Part shown: positions 24,923 through 33,970 of the stretch, one piece after another
Position numbering within the stretch: the first letter of the stretch is position 1
How the letters are laid out: every line of letters starts with the position of its first letter
Source: Saccharopolyspora gloriosae
GTDB taxonomy: Bacteria > Actinomycetota > Actinomycetes > Mycobacteriales > Pseudonocardiaceae
Reading direction: 5' to 3'
Length of the DNA stretch: 64,000 bases
NCBI RefSeq assembly: GCF_014203325.1
Contig: NZ_JACHIV010000001.1
Span: forward strand, 2,915,501-2,979,500
The notes under the pieces: model-generated
Database searches by the model: none
What the model was told of the DNA's origin: nothing
The model's input: only the letters and a program-made list of their open reading frames with translations
Made by a program: the position numbers and the translations under genes

Positions 24923-26440
24923 TCAGGCCCAGCGCGCGGCTGCCCGCAGCAGCGGGGAACGACCGCGCACGGGCACGCTCCACACGTCGTGCCCGCGCAG
25001 CCCCCACGAGTCCAGCAGCCGGTCCGCGGCGAGCATGCCGCTGGTCGCGGCGCGCTCCATCAGCGCCACCGGCAGATCGACCCGCACGTGGTCCCCGGCG
25101 AGCACCAGCGCCGGTTCCGGGGTGCTGATCGACGGTCGCAGCCCGAAACCGCCGGGCGGGAACAGGGGGCAGTCCGCGCGCAGTTCGTGGCGTTCGTCGA
25201 CGATCTGGGCCGCGGCGGTCTCCGGGTACACCCGGTGCAGCTGTTCGAGGGCCTGCCCCCGCATCCCGTCCGCGGTGGTGTCGGCGGGCAGCGCGTAGCA
25301 GTGCACTTCCACCACCGAGCCGCCGTGCTCGCCGGCCCAGCGCGCCGCGCTGCGCTCGTAGCGCTCCAGCACGCTGATGTTGTCCACCGGCCCGAACCCG
25401 CTGGTGCCGAGGAACGCGTGCCGGTGCCCGGCCACCGGGCGGTCCAGCCAGAACCGCGAGACGAGGAACGCCGGCGCGGTGCGCGCGGACCCGATCCGCT
25501 CCCGCCAGTCGCGGTGGCCGAGCGCCGGAGAGCGCCGCACGATCCGCTGCGCCGAGCCGAGGTCCGCCGCGAGCACCACGGCGTCCGCGCCGATCGCCTC
25601 GCCGTCGTCGAGGTGCACCGCGAACTCGCGCGGCCCCTCGTGCGACACCGACTCCACGGTGGTGCCGAGGCGGAACCGCACGCCGCGCTCGTCGAGGTGG
25701 TCGCGCAGCGGGTCCCACAGGGCGGTGGGGAAGGAGTCCGCGGCCACGTCGAACAGCAGGCCCTCGCTGGAGCCTAGGAAGTACAGGTGGAACATCAGTG
25801 CCAGCTCGGCCGCCGACAGGTCGGTGGGCGGGGCGAAGAAGCTGCGGGAGAACACTTCGAACGCCAGGTGCCGCGCGGCTTCGGGGAACCCGATGCGGCG
25901 CAGGTACTCGGCGGCGTCGATCTCGTCGAGCCGTCCGTAGCCGCCGGGGATCCGCACGTCGGCCAGCGTCGCGGCCTCCCGCAGGTTCATCCGGGAGACG
26001 TCGCGCCAGCGGAAGGTGGGGCTGCGGGCGACGAATCCCAGCGCGTTCCACGGCGGTGACTGCGGCAGTCCGGCGAAGGTGTCGGTGCGGCCGTCCGCGC
26101 TCAGCAGCGGGTATTCGGGCAGCGCGACGAGCCCGGTGAGTTCCGGATCCGCGCGGCGCAGCAGGCCGCGCAGGTTGTAGTACTGGCGGAAGAACGCGTG
26201 GAAGCCCCGGTTCATCGGCACCTCGGAGCCGTCCCGCAGCGTCGTGCTCCAGCCGCCGACGCGTCCGCCGAGGTGGTGCTCGCGTTCCAGCAGCACCACG
26301 TCCACGGCCCGGTCACGCAGGCAGGCGGCGGCGGAGAGTCCGGCGATGCCGCCGCCGATCACGACGACGCGGGGCGTGGTGGTGGCGGGGCGGTCCGCGC
26401 CGGGGTGGCCGGGGTGGCGCACGGCTAGGGGGTCACGCAT
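24923..26440 (-). CDS. crtU: CrtU-like carotenoid desaturase/methyl-shifting FAD oxidoreductase
   Basis: 505 residues. The FAD-binding dinucleotide fold VVVIGGGIAGLSAA begins near residue 24, then EREHHLGGRVGGW, and MNRGFHAFFRQYYNLRGLLR, the hallmark of CrtU proteins that convert beta-type end groups to aromatic rings in isorenieratene synthesis. The C-terminal LVLAGDHVRVDLPVALMERA binds the FAD again. It overlaps the upstream methyltransferase by eight bases. Aromatisation as the reaction is inferred from family resemblance. Confidence 0.78.
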   Translation of the reverse strand: MRDPLAVRHPGHPGADRPATTTPRVVVIGGGIAGLSAAACLRDRAVDVVLLEREHHLGGRVGGWSTTLRDGSEVPMNRGFHAFFRQYYNLRGLLRRADPELTGLVALPEYPLLSADGRTDTFAGLPQSPPWNALGFVARSPTFRWRDVSRMNLREAATLADVRIPGGYGRLDEIDAAEYLRRIGFPEAARHLAFEVFSRSFFAPPTDLSAAELALMFHLYFLGSSEGLLFDVAADSFPTALWDPLRDHLDERGVRFRLGTTVESVSHEGPREFAVHLDDGEAIGADAVVLAADLGSAQRIVRRSPALGHRDWRERIGSARTAPAFLVSRFWLDRPVAGHRHAFLGTSGFGPVDNISVLERYERSAARWAGEHGGSVVEVHCYALPADTTADGMRGQALEQLHRVYPETAAAQIVDERHELRADCPLFPPGGFGLRPSISTPEPALVLAGDHVRVDLPVALMERAATSGMLAADRLLDSWGLRGHDVWSVPVRGRSPLLRAAARWA

Positions 26441-27137
26441 CGGGTCGGACTCCGAGGAAGGTGTGGGTGAGCGTGCGCTGCCACCCGGACATCGGTTCGC
26501 GGCGCACCCGGTCGAACCCCGCCTGCCGCAACCGTGCCTCGATCCGCGGTGGGGAGTCGAAGTCGAGCACGCTGCGCCACAGGTACCGGTACAGCGCGGC
26601 GTCGCCGGTGACGAGGCGACCGGCGGGGATGATCACCGTCCAGCAGACGGCGTGCCACAGCAGCCGGTCCGGCGTGCGGCGCGGCAGGGAGTAGTCGTGC
26701 ACGGCCAGCGGGGCGCCGGGGCGGAGCAGGTCGTGCAGCAGTCGCAGTCCGGCGTCGGGTTCGGGCAGGTTGCGCACGAGGTAGGCGGCAAGGATTCCAT
26801 CGAACGGGCCGTGCACTCCGGCTTCGGGCAGGCGGCGCGCGTCGGCGTGCACGAAGCGCACCGCGCTCGGCCAGGTCTTCTCGCGCGCTCGGGCCAGCAT
26901 GCGCGCTGATCCGTCGACGGCGGTGATGGACGCGTCGGGGAACGCTTCGTGCAGCGCGCGGGTGGAGGCGCCGGTGCCGCAGCCGACGTCGAGCAGCCGC
27001 AGGCCCCGGCCGCCGTCGGGGAGTGCGAGCCGTCGCGCGGAGCGGGCGAGGTCGCGGTGGTAGCCGGGGTTGGCGGAGACCAGTGCGTCGTAGTCGCGTC
27101 CGCCTCGGTCGAACAGTGCGGTGACTTCGGTGTTCAT
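26433..27137 (-). CDS. CrtT-like SAM-dependent methyltransferase
   Basis: 234 residues. The SAM-binding motif [19 protein letters not shown] is near residue 48, with [13 protein letters not shown] and [19 protein letters not shown] (motif III). [20 protein letters not shown] near the C-terminus resembles the methyltransferase encoded between crtB and crtU types of genes in Streptomyces isorenieratene clusters (crtT). ATG 27135-27137 overlaps the crtB stop as ATGA. The methylated substrate is unknown. Confidence 0.7.
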   Translation of the reverse strand: MNTEVTALFDRGGRDYDALVSANPGYHRDLARSARRLALPDGGRGLRLLDVGCGTGASTRALHEAFPDASITAVDGSARMLARAREKTWPSAVRFVHADARRLPEAGVHGPFDGILAAYLVRNLPEPDAGLRLLHDLLRPGAPLAVHDYSLPRRTPDRLLWHAVCWTVIIPAGRLVTGDAALYRYLWRSVLDFDSPPRIEARLRQAGFDRVRREPMSGWQRTLTHTFLGVRPDA

Positions 27138-28132
27138 CGCCGGTTCCTCCCGTGCGTGGTGGTGCGGGCTCGGGCGGCGCCCGCGGCCAGCAGTGCCGGG
27201 GTCGCGACCGCGAGGCGCCTGCCGGTGGGGACGGCGAGGCGCTCGCCGAACACCCGGTATCCGGACTCCACCACGCGGTCCAGGATCTCGCCGTAGAGCA
27301 CGTGCGCGGTGGCCACGCAGGGGCGTGCCACCGGGTCGAGCATCGGGATTCCGGCTTCGGCCTGCCGGTACAGCGCGCGGGTGCGGGCGACCTGGTCGGC
27401 GAGGGCGCGGCGGACGGGGCCGTCGGGGCGTCCGGTGCGGTGGCACCAGTGCAGCCGGTCGGCGTCGACGCCGAAGGCGGCGAGTTCGTCGGCGGGCAGG
27501 TACACGCGGCCGCGGTCGAGGTCTTCGCCGACGTCGCGCAGGAAGTTGGTGAGCTGGAAGGCGTGGCCGAGGGTGGCGGCGTGGGGCGCGGCGGCGTCCC
27601 GGGCGGTGGTGCCGAGCACGGGGAGCACTTGCAGTCCGATGACTCCGGCGGAGCCGTGGACGTATTCGTCGAGCGCGGCGCGGTCGGGGTAGCCGGTGAC
27701 GTGCAGGTCCATGCGCATGGAGTGCATGAAGTCGGTGAACAGCGCTGCGGGGAGCCGGTACCGGTGGGCGGTGTCGGCGACGGCGGCGAGCACGGGTCGG
27801 TCGGCGGTTCCGCCGGTGAGGGCGCGGTGCAGGGAGGTGTCGATCCGGGCGAGTTCGGCGTCGCGGTCGCCGTCGGGGGTGCCGGGGGTGTCGACGATGT
27901 CGTCGACCCAGCGGGCGAAGCCGTAGAGCGCGTGGACGGCGGGCCTGCGTTGCGGTGGGAGCAGGCGGGTGGCGAGGAAGTAGGTGCGGCCGTGTTCGGC
28001 GTGGAGTTCGCGGCAGCGGTGGTAGGCGGCGCGCAGGGCGGGGTCCTGGACGCCGGCGGCGTCCAGCTCGCGCCGTGCCGTCGGCGATGGATCTCGTCCG
28101 GGGCGCCGGAAAATCCTGTTCGCAACGTCCAC
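27134..28132 (-). CDS. crtB: Phytoene/squalene synthase family enzyme (CrtB-like)
   Basis: 332 residues. Condenses two prenyl diphosphates. The first aspartate-rich motif DDIVD is at residues 77-81 and the second is in [20 protein letters not shown] near residue 190, both intact. It heads a minus-strand operon crtB-crtT-crtU with overlapping junctions. The only reasonable start is GTG 28132, without a clear Shine-Dalgarno, so it may be leaderless or the start may be mis-set. No crtE, crtI or lycopene cyclase gene is in the window, so the rest of the pathway must be elsewhere. Confidence 0.85.
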   Translation of the reverse strand: MDVANRIFRRPGRDPSPTARRELDAAGVQDPALRAAYHRCRELHAEHGRTYFLATRLLPPQRRPAVHALYGFARWVDDIVDTPGTPDGDRDAELARIDTSLHRALTGGTADRPVLAAVADTAHRYRLPAALFTDFMHSMRMDLHVTGYPDRAALDEYVHGSAGVIGLQVLPVLGTTARDAAAPHAATLGHAFQLTNFLRDVGEDLDRGRVYLPADELAAFGVDADRLHWCHRTGRPDGPVRRALADQVARTRALYRQAEAGIPMLDPVARPCVATAHVLYGEILDRVVESGYRVFGERLAVPTGRRLAVATPALLAAGAARARTTTHGRNRR

Positions 28133-28154
28133 AGAGGAGATCGAAACACACGTC

Positions 28155-28186
28155 GTGCGGGCAGCGCTCGGCAGCGCTGCCCGCAC
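28155..28186 (-). terminator. Hairpin terminator between the fasciclin and crtB genes
   Basis: GTGCGGGCAGCGCT-CGGC-AGCGCTGCCCGCAC is a perfect 14-base stem with a tetraloop, placed after the minus-strand fasciclin gene and just before crtB. No T-run. Confidence 0.7.
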
Positions 28187-28251
28187 GTGTGCCGGGCCAC
28201 CCCGGTGGACTGGCTCGGGTGGCGCGTGCGCGCCGTGGCGAGCCGGGTGGG

Positions 28252-28911
28252 TCACTGGCCGGGCATCAGGACCTTGTCGACGACGAAGACGGTGGCGTTG
28301 GCGGTGGGGACGTTGCCGCACAGCACGGAGGCGCCGTTGACCTTCAGGTTCTCGCCGGATCCTTCGATGGTGAGCTGTCCGCCTTGCGCGGTCGGGACGG
28401 TCTTGGCCTGCGCGAGGCCGTCGGCGTCCAGCCGCTGGGGGACCACGTGGTAGGTGAGGATGTCGGTGAGCTGCTGCTTCTTCGCGGGGTCGGTGAGCAG
28501 CGCGTCGAGCGTCTCCTTGGGGAGGGCGTCGAACGCGGGGTCGGCGGGTGCGAACACGGTGTAGGGCGTGTCGGCCTTGTTCAGGGTGTCGCCGAGTCCG
28601 GCGGCTTGGACGGCGGCGGTGAGCTTGGTCAGCAGCGGGTTGTTGCTGGCGGCGGTGCCCACCGGGTCGTCGACCATGCCCTGCACGGAGCCGGGGTCGT
28701 TGGGGTCGGTGGGGACCTGGGCGCAGCCGGGTCCGAACACGTCGTCGGCGGTGGTGACGCCCTCGGCCGCGGGCTGCGCCTCGGCGGGGGCGGGCGCCGG
28801 CTGCTGCGCGGCCGGTTCCGCGTCCTGCTCGCCCTGCCCGCACGCGGAGAGTGCGAGTGCGAGTGCGGCGGCGGTGCCGGTGATCGCGGCGGTGCGTCGG
28901 CGGATCCTCAT
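28252..28911 (-). CDS. Fasciclin (FAS1) domain lipoprotein
   Basis: 219 residues. A lipoprotein leader has the lipobox LSAC with Cys24, then an Ala/Pro/Glu-rich spacer and one FAS1 domain (about residues 75-218) with [13 protein letters not shown] and ILTYHVVPQ motifs. It resembles the mycobacterial MPB70/MPT83 cell-surface proteins. ATG 28911 sits behind AGGAGGACACAGC. It is a single gene with its own terminator. An adhesion or envelope role is inferred. Confidence 0.9.
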   Translation of the reverse strand: MRIRRRTAAITGTAAALALALSACGQGEQDAEPAAQQPAPAPAEAQPAAEGVTTADDVFGPGCAQVPTDPNDPGSVQGMVDDPVGTAASNNPLLTKLTAAVQAAGLGDTLNKADTPYTVFAPADPAFDALPKETLDALLTDPAKKQQLTDILTYHVVPQRLDADGLAQAKTVPTAQGGQLTIEGSGENLKVNGASVLCGNVPTANATVFVVDKVLMPGQ

Positions 28912-29126
28912 GCTGTGTCCTCCTGGATGTCAGGGATCTCGCGGGGCGCGGATCCCTTGGCCTCACCAGGTATTCGGTGCTCCTGCGGTGGGGGATTGGT
29001 GGGTGGTCGACTTTTTTTCGGAGTTTCTCGGGAATCGTCGGTGTTCTGGCTGCGATCGGTGGTGGTGATTCTCGTTTGATCAGTGCGGGAGTGGCCGAGC
29101 GGTGGCGCGCATGCTCTCCCGAAGCG

Positions 29127-30170
29127 TTAGGCGCGCAATGCGGCGGTGCCGAATTCCCGCATGCCTTCGGCGAAACCGATCTCGGCGCGGAATCCGAGCT
29201 CGTCGGCCGCGCGGCTGGGGTCGGCCACGATGTGGCGGACGTCGCCGAGCCGGTAGTCGCCGGTGGTGATCGGTGCCGGGCCGTTTGCCGCGTCGGCGAG
29301 GGCGGTGGCCATGTCGCCGATGGTGCGGGGTTGTCCGGAGCAGATGTTGTAGGCGGCGAATCCGGGTTGGTCGCGTCGCATCGCGGCGAGGTTGGCGGCG
29401 GCGATGTCGCGGACGTGGACGAAGTCGCGGCGCTGGGCGCCGTCTTCGAAGATCCGTGGTGCTTCGCCGCGGGCCAGGGCGGAGCGGAACAGGGAGGCGA
29501 CTCCGGCGTAGGGGGTGTTGCGTGGCATTCGCGGGCCGTAGACGTTGTGGTAGCGCAGGCTCACGGCGGAGCCGCCGGTGTTGCGGGCCCACACGGCGGC
29601 GAGGTGTTCCTGAGTGAGCTTGGTGGTGGCGTAGGTGTTGCGGGGGTCGACGGGGGCGTCTTCGGGAACGGTGCCGGGTTCGAGCAGGCCGTCGCAGGTG
29701 GGGCAGCGGGGTTCGAAGACGCCGCGTTCGAGGTCGTCGGTGGTGCGCGGGCCGGGTCGTACGACGCCGTGGGCGGGGCACAGGTAGCGGCCTTCGCCGT
29801 AGACGACCATCGACCCGGCGAGCACGAGCCGTCCGATGCCCGCTTCGGTCATGGCGGTGAGCAGGTGCGCGGTGCCGAGGTCGTTGTGCGCGACGTAGTC
29901 CGGCATGTCGGTCATCCCGGCTTCGAGTCCGACCATGGCGGCTTGGTGGCAGACCACGTCCACATCGGACAGCGCGGGGCGCAGCACGTCCGGGTCGCGG
30001 ACGTCGCCGATGACGAGTTCGTGGTCGCCGAGGTAGTCGGGGGCGCCGCCCGGGCCGTGCGCGGCGGGCAGCAGCACGTCGAGCAGTCGCACGGAATGTC
30101 CTCGTGCGGCCAGCAGGTCGGCGATGTGCGACCCGATGAACCCCGCACCACCAGTGACCAGTACTTGCAT
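29127..30170 (-). CDS. NAD-dependent nucleotide-sugar epimerase, dTDP-L-rhamnose 4-epimerase-like
   Basis: 347 residues. The Rossmann motif [16 protein letters not shown] opens the protein, and catalytic [10 protein letters not shown] follows. Between residues about 128 and 165 is a cysteine-bearing insertion, CPAHG...PRCPTCDG, found in a subgroup that includes dTDP-L-rhamnose 4-epimerases. The short YxxxK appears as YATTK. The insertion may bind zinc. Rhamnose chemistry also appears in the GH78 gene at 7 kb, but no shared operon exists. ATG 30168-30170. Confidence 0.8.
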   Translation of the reverse strand: MQVLVTGGAGFIGSHIADLLAARGHSVRLLDVLLPAAHGPGGAPDYLGDHELVIGDVRDPDVLRPALSDVDVVCHQAAMVGLEAGMTDMPDYVAHNDLGTAHLLTAMTEAGIGRLVLAGSMVVYGEGRYLCPAHGVVRPGPRTTDDLERGVFEPRCPTCDGLLEPGTVPEDAPVDPRNTYATTKLTQEHLAAVWARNTGGSAVSLRYHNVYGPRMPRNTPYAGVASLFRSALARGEAPRIFEDGAQRRDFVHVRDIAAANLAAMRRDQPGFAAYNICSGQPRTIGDMATALADAANGPAPITTGDYRLGDVRHIVADPSRAADELGFRAEIGFAEGMREFGTAALRA

Positions 30171-30200
30171 GATTGCCTCCGGGATGGGCGGTGGTCGTTT

Positions 30201-30372
30201 TGCTTGGGTGGTCGGGTGGTGGAACCTCAGTCGTCTTCTCGTTGCGGGATCTTTTTCCCGAGTGGCTCCGCCACGAGGGAAAAAGCCGTCCTCGCGGGAA
30301 GAACGCTGAGGACCCGCTGCGGTGCCGGTTGCTCTGGTGGTCGCTGCTCAGCGGCTTCGCCGCTGACAAGAT
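30201..30372 (+). repeat. Dispersed structured repeat, copy C
   Basis: Contains GGAACCTCAG, TCTCGTTGCGGGATC, the identical CTTTTTCCC...GTGGC-TCC-GCCAC...GGGAAAAAG core, tail GAGGACCCGC and the second TCAGCGGC-TTC-GCCGCTGA hairpin. The outer stem is less regular than in A and B. It fills the gap between the oxidoreductase stop and the epimerase start. Confidence 0.8.
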
Positions 30373-30417
30373 ACGGATCAAGGGCGTTGCCCTTGCTCTC
30401 GAACTCTCGGGTTCTGG

Positions 30418-32034
30418 TCAGCGGGCTGTGCAGAAGACCGAGTGCCAGCCGGTGGCGCCGTCGGGGAGGACGGGGGCGCGTTGCGGTGTTTGGGTGGTGC
30501 CGTTGTGGTCGGTGGCGCGGCATTCGATGGTGTGCCCGCCCGGTGCGAGGTCGACGTCGGTGCGCCACATCCGCCAGGTCTGCCGGTTGACCTCGGTGGA
30601 CAGTTGCGCTTGCTGCCACGGTCCGCGGTCGACGCGGACTTCGACGCGTTCGATGCCGATGGGCTGCGCCCAGGCAATGCCGGCGACGGTGGTGCGTCCG
30701 GCGGGGATGCGGCCGAAGCCGCCGGGGCGGTCGATGCGGGACTGGACCTTGATCGGGCCGAAGCGTCCCCAGCCGCGTTCGATCCAGTAGGCGGGTTTGT
30801 CGAAGGTGGTCAGTTCGAGGTCGGTGAGCCATTTCGTCGCCGACACGTAGCCGTAGAGGCCGGGGGTGACCATGCGGACGGGGAAGCCGTGTTCGGCGGG
30901 CAGCGGTTCGCCGTTCATCCCGTAGGCCAGCAGCGCGCCGCGTTCCGGGTCGAGCAGTGCCTCCACCGGTGTGCCCGCGGTGAATCCGTCGGCGCTGGTG
31001 CTGAAGACCTGTTCGGATCCGGGGCGGACCCCGGCGGCCAGCAGCACGTCGCGGAGGAAGACGCCGGTGAACTCGGCGGTGGAGATGTAGGGCCCGCCGA
31101 CGTCGTTGGACACGCAGGTCATGGTGATCGTCCGGGTGACCTGGGGGAATCGGCGCAGTTCGGTGAAGCCCAGGTCGAGTTCGCGCTCCACCATGCCGTG
31201 CACCCGCAGCCGCCAGTCGGCGAGCTCGACGCGCGGGATGCTCAGCGCGGTGTCGATGCGGTAGAAGTCGCGGTTGGCGGTGAGGAACGACGGGGTGCCC
31301 GCGGCGGCGAAGTCGGCCCCGGCGGGCACGGTCTGGGCGGGGGAGGCGGCGAGGGCTTGCGCGACGGTGCGCCGGGATGCTTCGGCGTCCCGGCCGCCGG
31401 TGAGCAGGGAGCCGGCGGCGCCGGTGACCCCGGCGGTGGCGGCCACCGCGACCGAGGACACCAGGAACCGGCGCCGGTCCGGGGTTGTGGTCTCGGGGAG
31501 CAGTTCGGGGTCGTAGGGCTCTTCCAGCGTGTCGTGCGGGTCGTGCTCGGTGCGCGGCGGCGCGGGGAGGTCGGTGGCGGCGAGGGCGGTGCGGTGCAGC
31601 AGCCGGAACGCGGCGATGCCGGCGAGCGCGGCGATCAGCGGTGCGAGCACGCCGAGTGCGCCGACGTCGGGCCGGGACAGCACGGCGGCCACGCCGAGCA
31701 GCCCGAACGCGCCGATGAGTGCGACTCCGGGGCGGGCGTCGCGGCGGGAGAGCAGTCCGGCCGCGGCGGCCAGCAGCGCGATGACGATCGCCATCCCGCC
31801 CAGCAGGGCGATCTTGTCGGCTTGTCCGAAGGTGCGGATGGCGAACTGCTTCACCGGTTCCGGGGTGAGGTCGATCGCCGAGTTGCCCACCGCGAGGAAC
31901 GGGGACGCGCGGGGTTCGAGCAGGGCGGCGAGCAGGTGACCGGTGCCCAGCGCGACCGCGGCCGCCAGGACTCCGCACCACGCCGCCACCGGGAGGCGCA
32001 GACGGTGCAGGGACTTCGTGTTCACACCGTCCAT
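30418..32034 (-). CDS. Membrane-anchored molybdopterin-dependent oxidoreductase (sulfite oxidase family)
   Basis: 538 residues. The first 170 hold about four transmembrane helices. A twin-arginine-like DRRRFLVSS stretch follows near residue 185, then the sulfite-oxidase-type molybdopterin domain with the Mo-ligand cysteine 307 in TMTCVSNDVGG and the motif YISTAEFTGVFLRDVL, and a C-terminal Mo-co dimerisation domain. The catalytic domain should lie outside the membrane. The substrate is not predictable and no cytochrome partner is adjacent. ATG 32034. Confidence 0.87.
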   Translation of the reverse strand: MDGVNTKSLHRLRLPVAAWCGVLAAAVALGTGHLLAALLEPRASPFLAVGNSAIDLTPEPVKQFAIRTFGQADKIALLGGMAIVIALLAAAAGLLSRRDARPGVALIGAFGLLGVAAVLSRPDVGALGVLAPLIAALAGIAAFRLLHRTALAATDLPAPPRTEHDPHDTLEEPYDPELLPETTTPDRRRFLVSSVAVAATAGVTGAAGSLLTGGRDAEASRRTVAQALAASPAQTVPAGADFAAAGTPSFLTANRDFYRIDTALSIPRVELADWRLRVHGMVERELDLGFTELRRFPQVTRTITMTCVSNDVGGPYISTAEFTGVFLRDVLLAAGVRPGSEQVFSTSADGFTAGTPVEALLDPERGALLAYGMNGEPLPAEHGFPVRMVTPGLYGYVSATKWLTDLELTTFDKPAYWIERGWGRFGPIKVQSRIDRPGGFGRIPAGRTTVAGIAWAQPIGIERVEVRVDRGPWQQAQLSTEVNRQTWRMWRTDVDLAPGGHTIECRATDHNGTTQTPQRAPVLPDGATGWHSVFCTAR

Positions 32035-32129
32035 TCGTAGCCGTCGCGCGCCTGGATCGGTCGTTGCGGCGGGTGTCGGTTCTCGTTCCGTAAGAACTGC
32101 GGTCGCGTCCCGGTGCCCGCGTCCCGGTG

Positions 32130-32774
32130 TCAGGGCAGCTGTGCTTCCCGGACGGCTTCGTCGAGGCTGTCCAGCAGCACCACGCCGAGCGTGTTCGCCA
32201 TCGACCCGGTCGCGAGTTCCCCGCGCAGCTTCGACGCGAGCGTCCGCACCCGCCGCGGGTCCGGCCGGGTGCTGCGCGCCGCGTCCCACAGGCGTTGGGC
32301 GGTGCGCTGCACGAGTTCGTCCTCGCCGTAGCGGGCGTGCACGGTGGGCAGCGCCAGCAGGCACACCTTGGCGACGCGGGCGATCCCGTCGAGCGAGTCG
32401 GGGGGCACGGTCGTCGGCTCGGCCGATTCGCGCGGTGCGACGACTTCGGGGGCGCGTGCGGTCAGCACTGTCCCTGGGTCCGCGTTCCGCCAGGCGCGGG
32501 TGTCCCCGTCGTGTTCGCTCACGCAGATCAGTCCGGAGCCGGTGAGTCCGGCGCGCAGCGGCAGTCCGTCGTCGTGTTCCGCGCCGGTGGCCACGAGTTC
32601 GTCGTCGCGCAGCGATTCGACGACCGCGCCGAGTTCGGCGCGGTCGGGTGCCGGTGCGAGCGCGCCTGCTTGCGCGCTGTCCAGGAATGCGGCGACCTCC
32701 GGCCGGAAGTGGTCTTCGGCGTAGAGGTAGCGCAGGAATTCCCGTGCGACCGCGTCGATCCTCGGCAACGTCAT
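32130..32774 (-). CDS. Hypothetical protein
   Basis: 214 residues, acidic, no membrane segment or signal. It opens LPRIDAVAREFLRYLYAEDHF and its C-terminal half, RTLASKLRGELATGSMANTLG, is helical. No motif I can place in a family. ATG 32772-32774. It lies upstream of the oxidoreductase with a 95-base gap and is divergent from the PPOX gene. Confidence 0.6.
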   Translation of the reverse strand: MTLPRIDAVAREFLRYLYAEDHFRPEVAAFLDSAQAGALAPAPDRAELGAVVESLRDDELVATGAEHDDGLPLRAGLTGSGLICVSEHDGDTRAWRNADPGTVLTARAPEVVAPRESAEPTTVPPDSLDGIARVAKVCLLALPTVHARYGEDELVQRTAQRLWDAARSTRPDPRRVRTLASKLRGELATGSMANTLGVVLLDSLDEAVREAQLP

Positions 32775-33122
32775 CTCCCGGTTCCGCGGTCCGGCAGGTG
32801 ATGGCCGCCGCGCGAGTGCGGTGATGCTTGCGCGGGACGGCCCGAATGGCCGTCACCGCTCCCCAGTCCTGCGGCGTCCGGTGCCCCCGCACCGTTCGGC
32901 CCGGACGTCGTCCGAGCCGTGCCGCCGCAGTCAGGTTACGGGCGTGGGCGCGCAGATCGCAGGGTCTTTCGTCACTCACATGGCGCGTGAGGAAGGGGGA
33001 ATTCTTCGTGGGATGTCGACGAGTGCGGGCCATTACGTCACATCGGTGACTCGGCTCGCGGGACGGCCGGTCGGGGTGCTGGGGTAGGTTCGCCGCCGAA
33101 AAGCCAGGAAATCACGATCGTC
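32775..33122. other. Divergent intergenic region
   Basis: 348 bases. Holds a perfect inverted repeat GACGGCC-CGAAT-GGCCGTC (32836-32854), a candidate operator or terminator, and TAGGTT near 33086 as a possible -10 for the PPOX gene. No gene is supported. Confidence 0.4.
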
Positions 33123-33602
33123 ATGGGAAGGACCGCCTTGGCTCCCACCATCGCCACCAACAAGCGCGTCGAGCGGCCGGAGCTGCTGGAGTTCCTCCGC
33201 CCGCGTCACCACGCCCTGCTGGTCACCGAACGCGGCAGCGGACGTCCGCAGATCTCGCCGGTGACGTGCGGCGTCGACGCTGAGGGCCGCATCGTGATCT
33301 CGACCTATCCGGACCGGGCGAAGACCGTCAACGCGCGGCGCACCGAGCAGGTGTCGGTGTGCGTGCTCTCCGACGAGTTCAACGGTGCTTGGGTGCAGGT
33401 CGACGGGCGCGCGGAGGTGATCGATCAGCCCGACAGCGTGGAGCCGCTGGTGGACTACTTCCGCAGCATCTCCGGTGAGCACCCGGATTGGGACGAGTAC
33501 CGGGAGGCGATGCGCAAGCAGGGCAAGTCGCTGATCCGCGTCACCATCGACGACTGGGGTCCGATCGCCACCGGCGGTTTCCCGGCGCGCCTGGTGGAGT
33601 GA
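33123..33602 (+). CDS. PPOX-class, probably F420-dependent, oxidoreductase
   Basis: 159 residues with the split beta-barrel flavin/deazaflavin reductase fold. It has LEFLRPRHHALLVTERGSGRPQ, then VISTYPDRAKTVNARRTEQVS, a pattern of actinobacterial F420-binding PPOX proteins. It ends with WGPIATGGFPARLVE. ATG 33123 is used. TTG 33138 with GGAAGG upstream is an equally good start. Role unknown: reduction of small molecules or cofactor-linked detoxification is typical. Confidence 0.82.
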   Translation: MGRTALAPTIATNKRVERPELLEFLRPRHHALLVTERGSGRPQISPVTCGVDAEGRIVISTYPDRAKTVNARRTEQVSVCVLSDEFNGAWVQVDGRAEVIDQPDSVEPLVDYFRSISGEHPDWDEYREAMRKQGKSLIRVTIDDWGPIATGGFPARLVE

Positions 33603-33705
33603 CGGGTTCGTTCGGTGAGGTCCCGGCGGGGTAATCCGGCTGCGGCGCGCGGAATCCGGTGCGTCGACTCGGCCGCGCGGGTGCCGTGCTGCTGGGGGAG
33701 GGGAT

Positions 33706-33744
33706 GACGCCCAGGGCTTGCTGGGGGTTCAAGCCCTGGGCGTC
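33706..33744. terminator. Bidirectional hairpin terminator (PPOX / Clp)
   Basis: GACGCCCAGGGCTTG and CAAGCCCTGGGCGTC form a perfect 15-base stem with a 9-base loop, about 100 bases after the PPOX stop and 230 bases after the convergent Clp stop. The rest of the 33603-33970 gap shows no gene. Confidence 0.75.
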
Positions 33745-33970
33745 CCTCGCCGCACGAGGGGGAAGTGCGACGGTCACCACAGAGTAACCCATCGGCCCGG
33801 AATAGTCACCCTCCGTGCCGATGGGAGGTGTGCGGGTCGCCGGACGACCGCGACCATCACCGCAACGGGCGCGACGGTCTCACGCGGTCTCGCCGGGTGC
33901 GGCCGGTTCCGCCCCGCACGCGCGTCCGCTCCCGCACCGGGAAGTGCGGGAGCGGAGCGGTCTTGGCCGA

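Noticed and set aside
29085-29125. A tRNA gene
   Set aside because: Only the 5' half resembles a tRNA. No anticodon loop or T arm, so it is not annotated as a gene.
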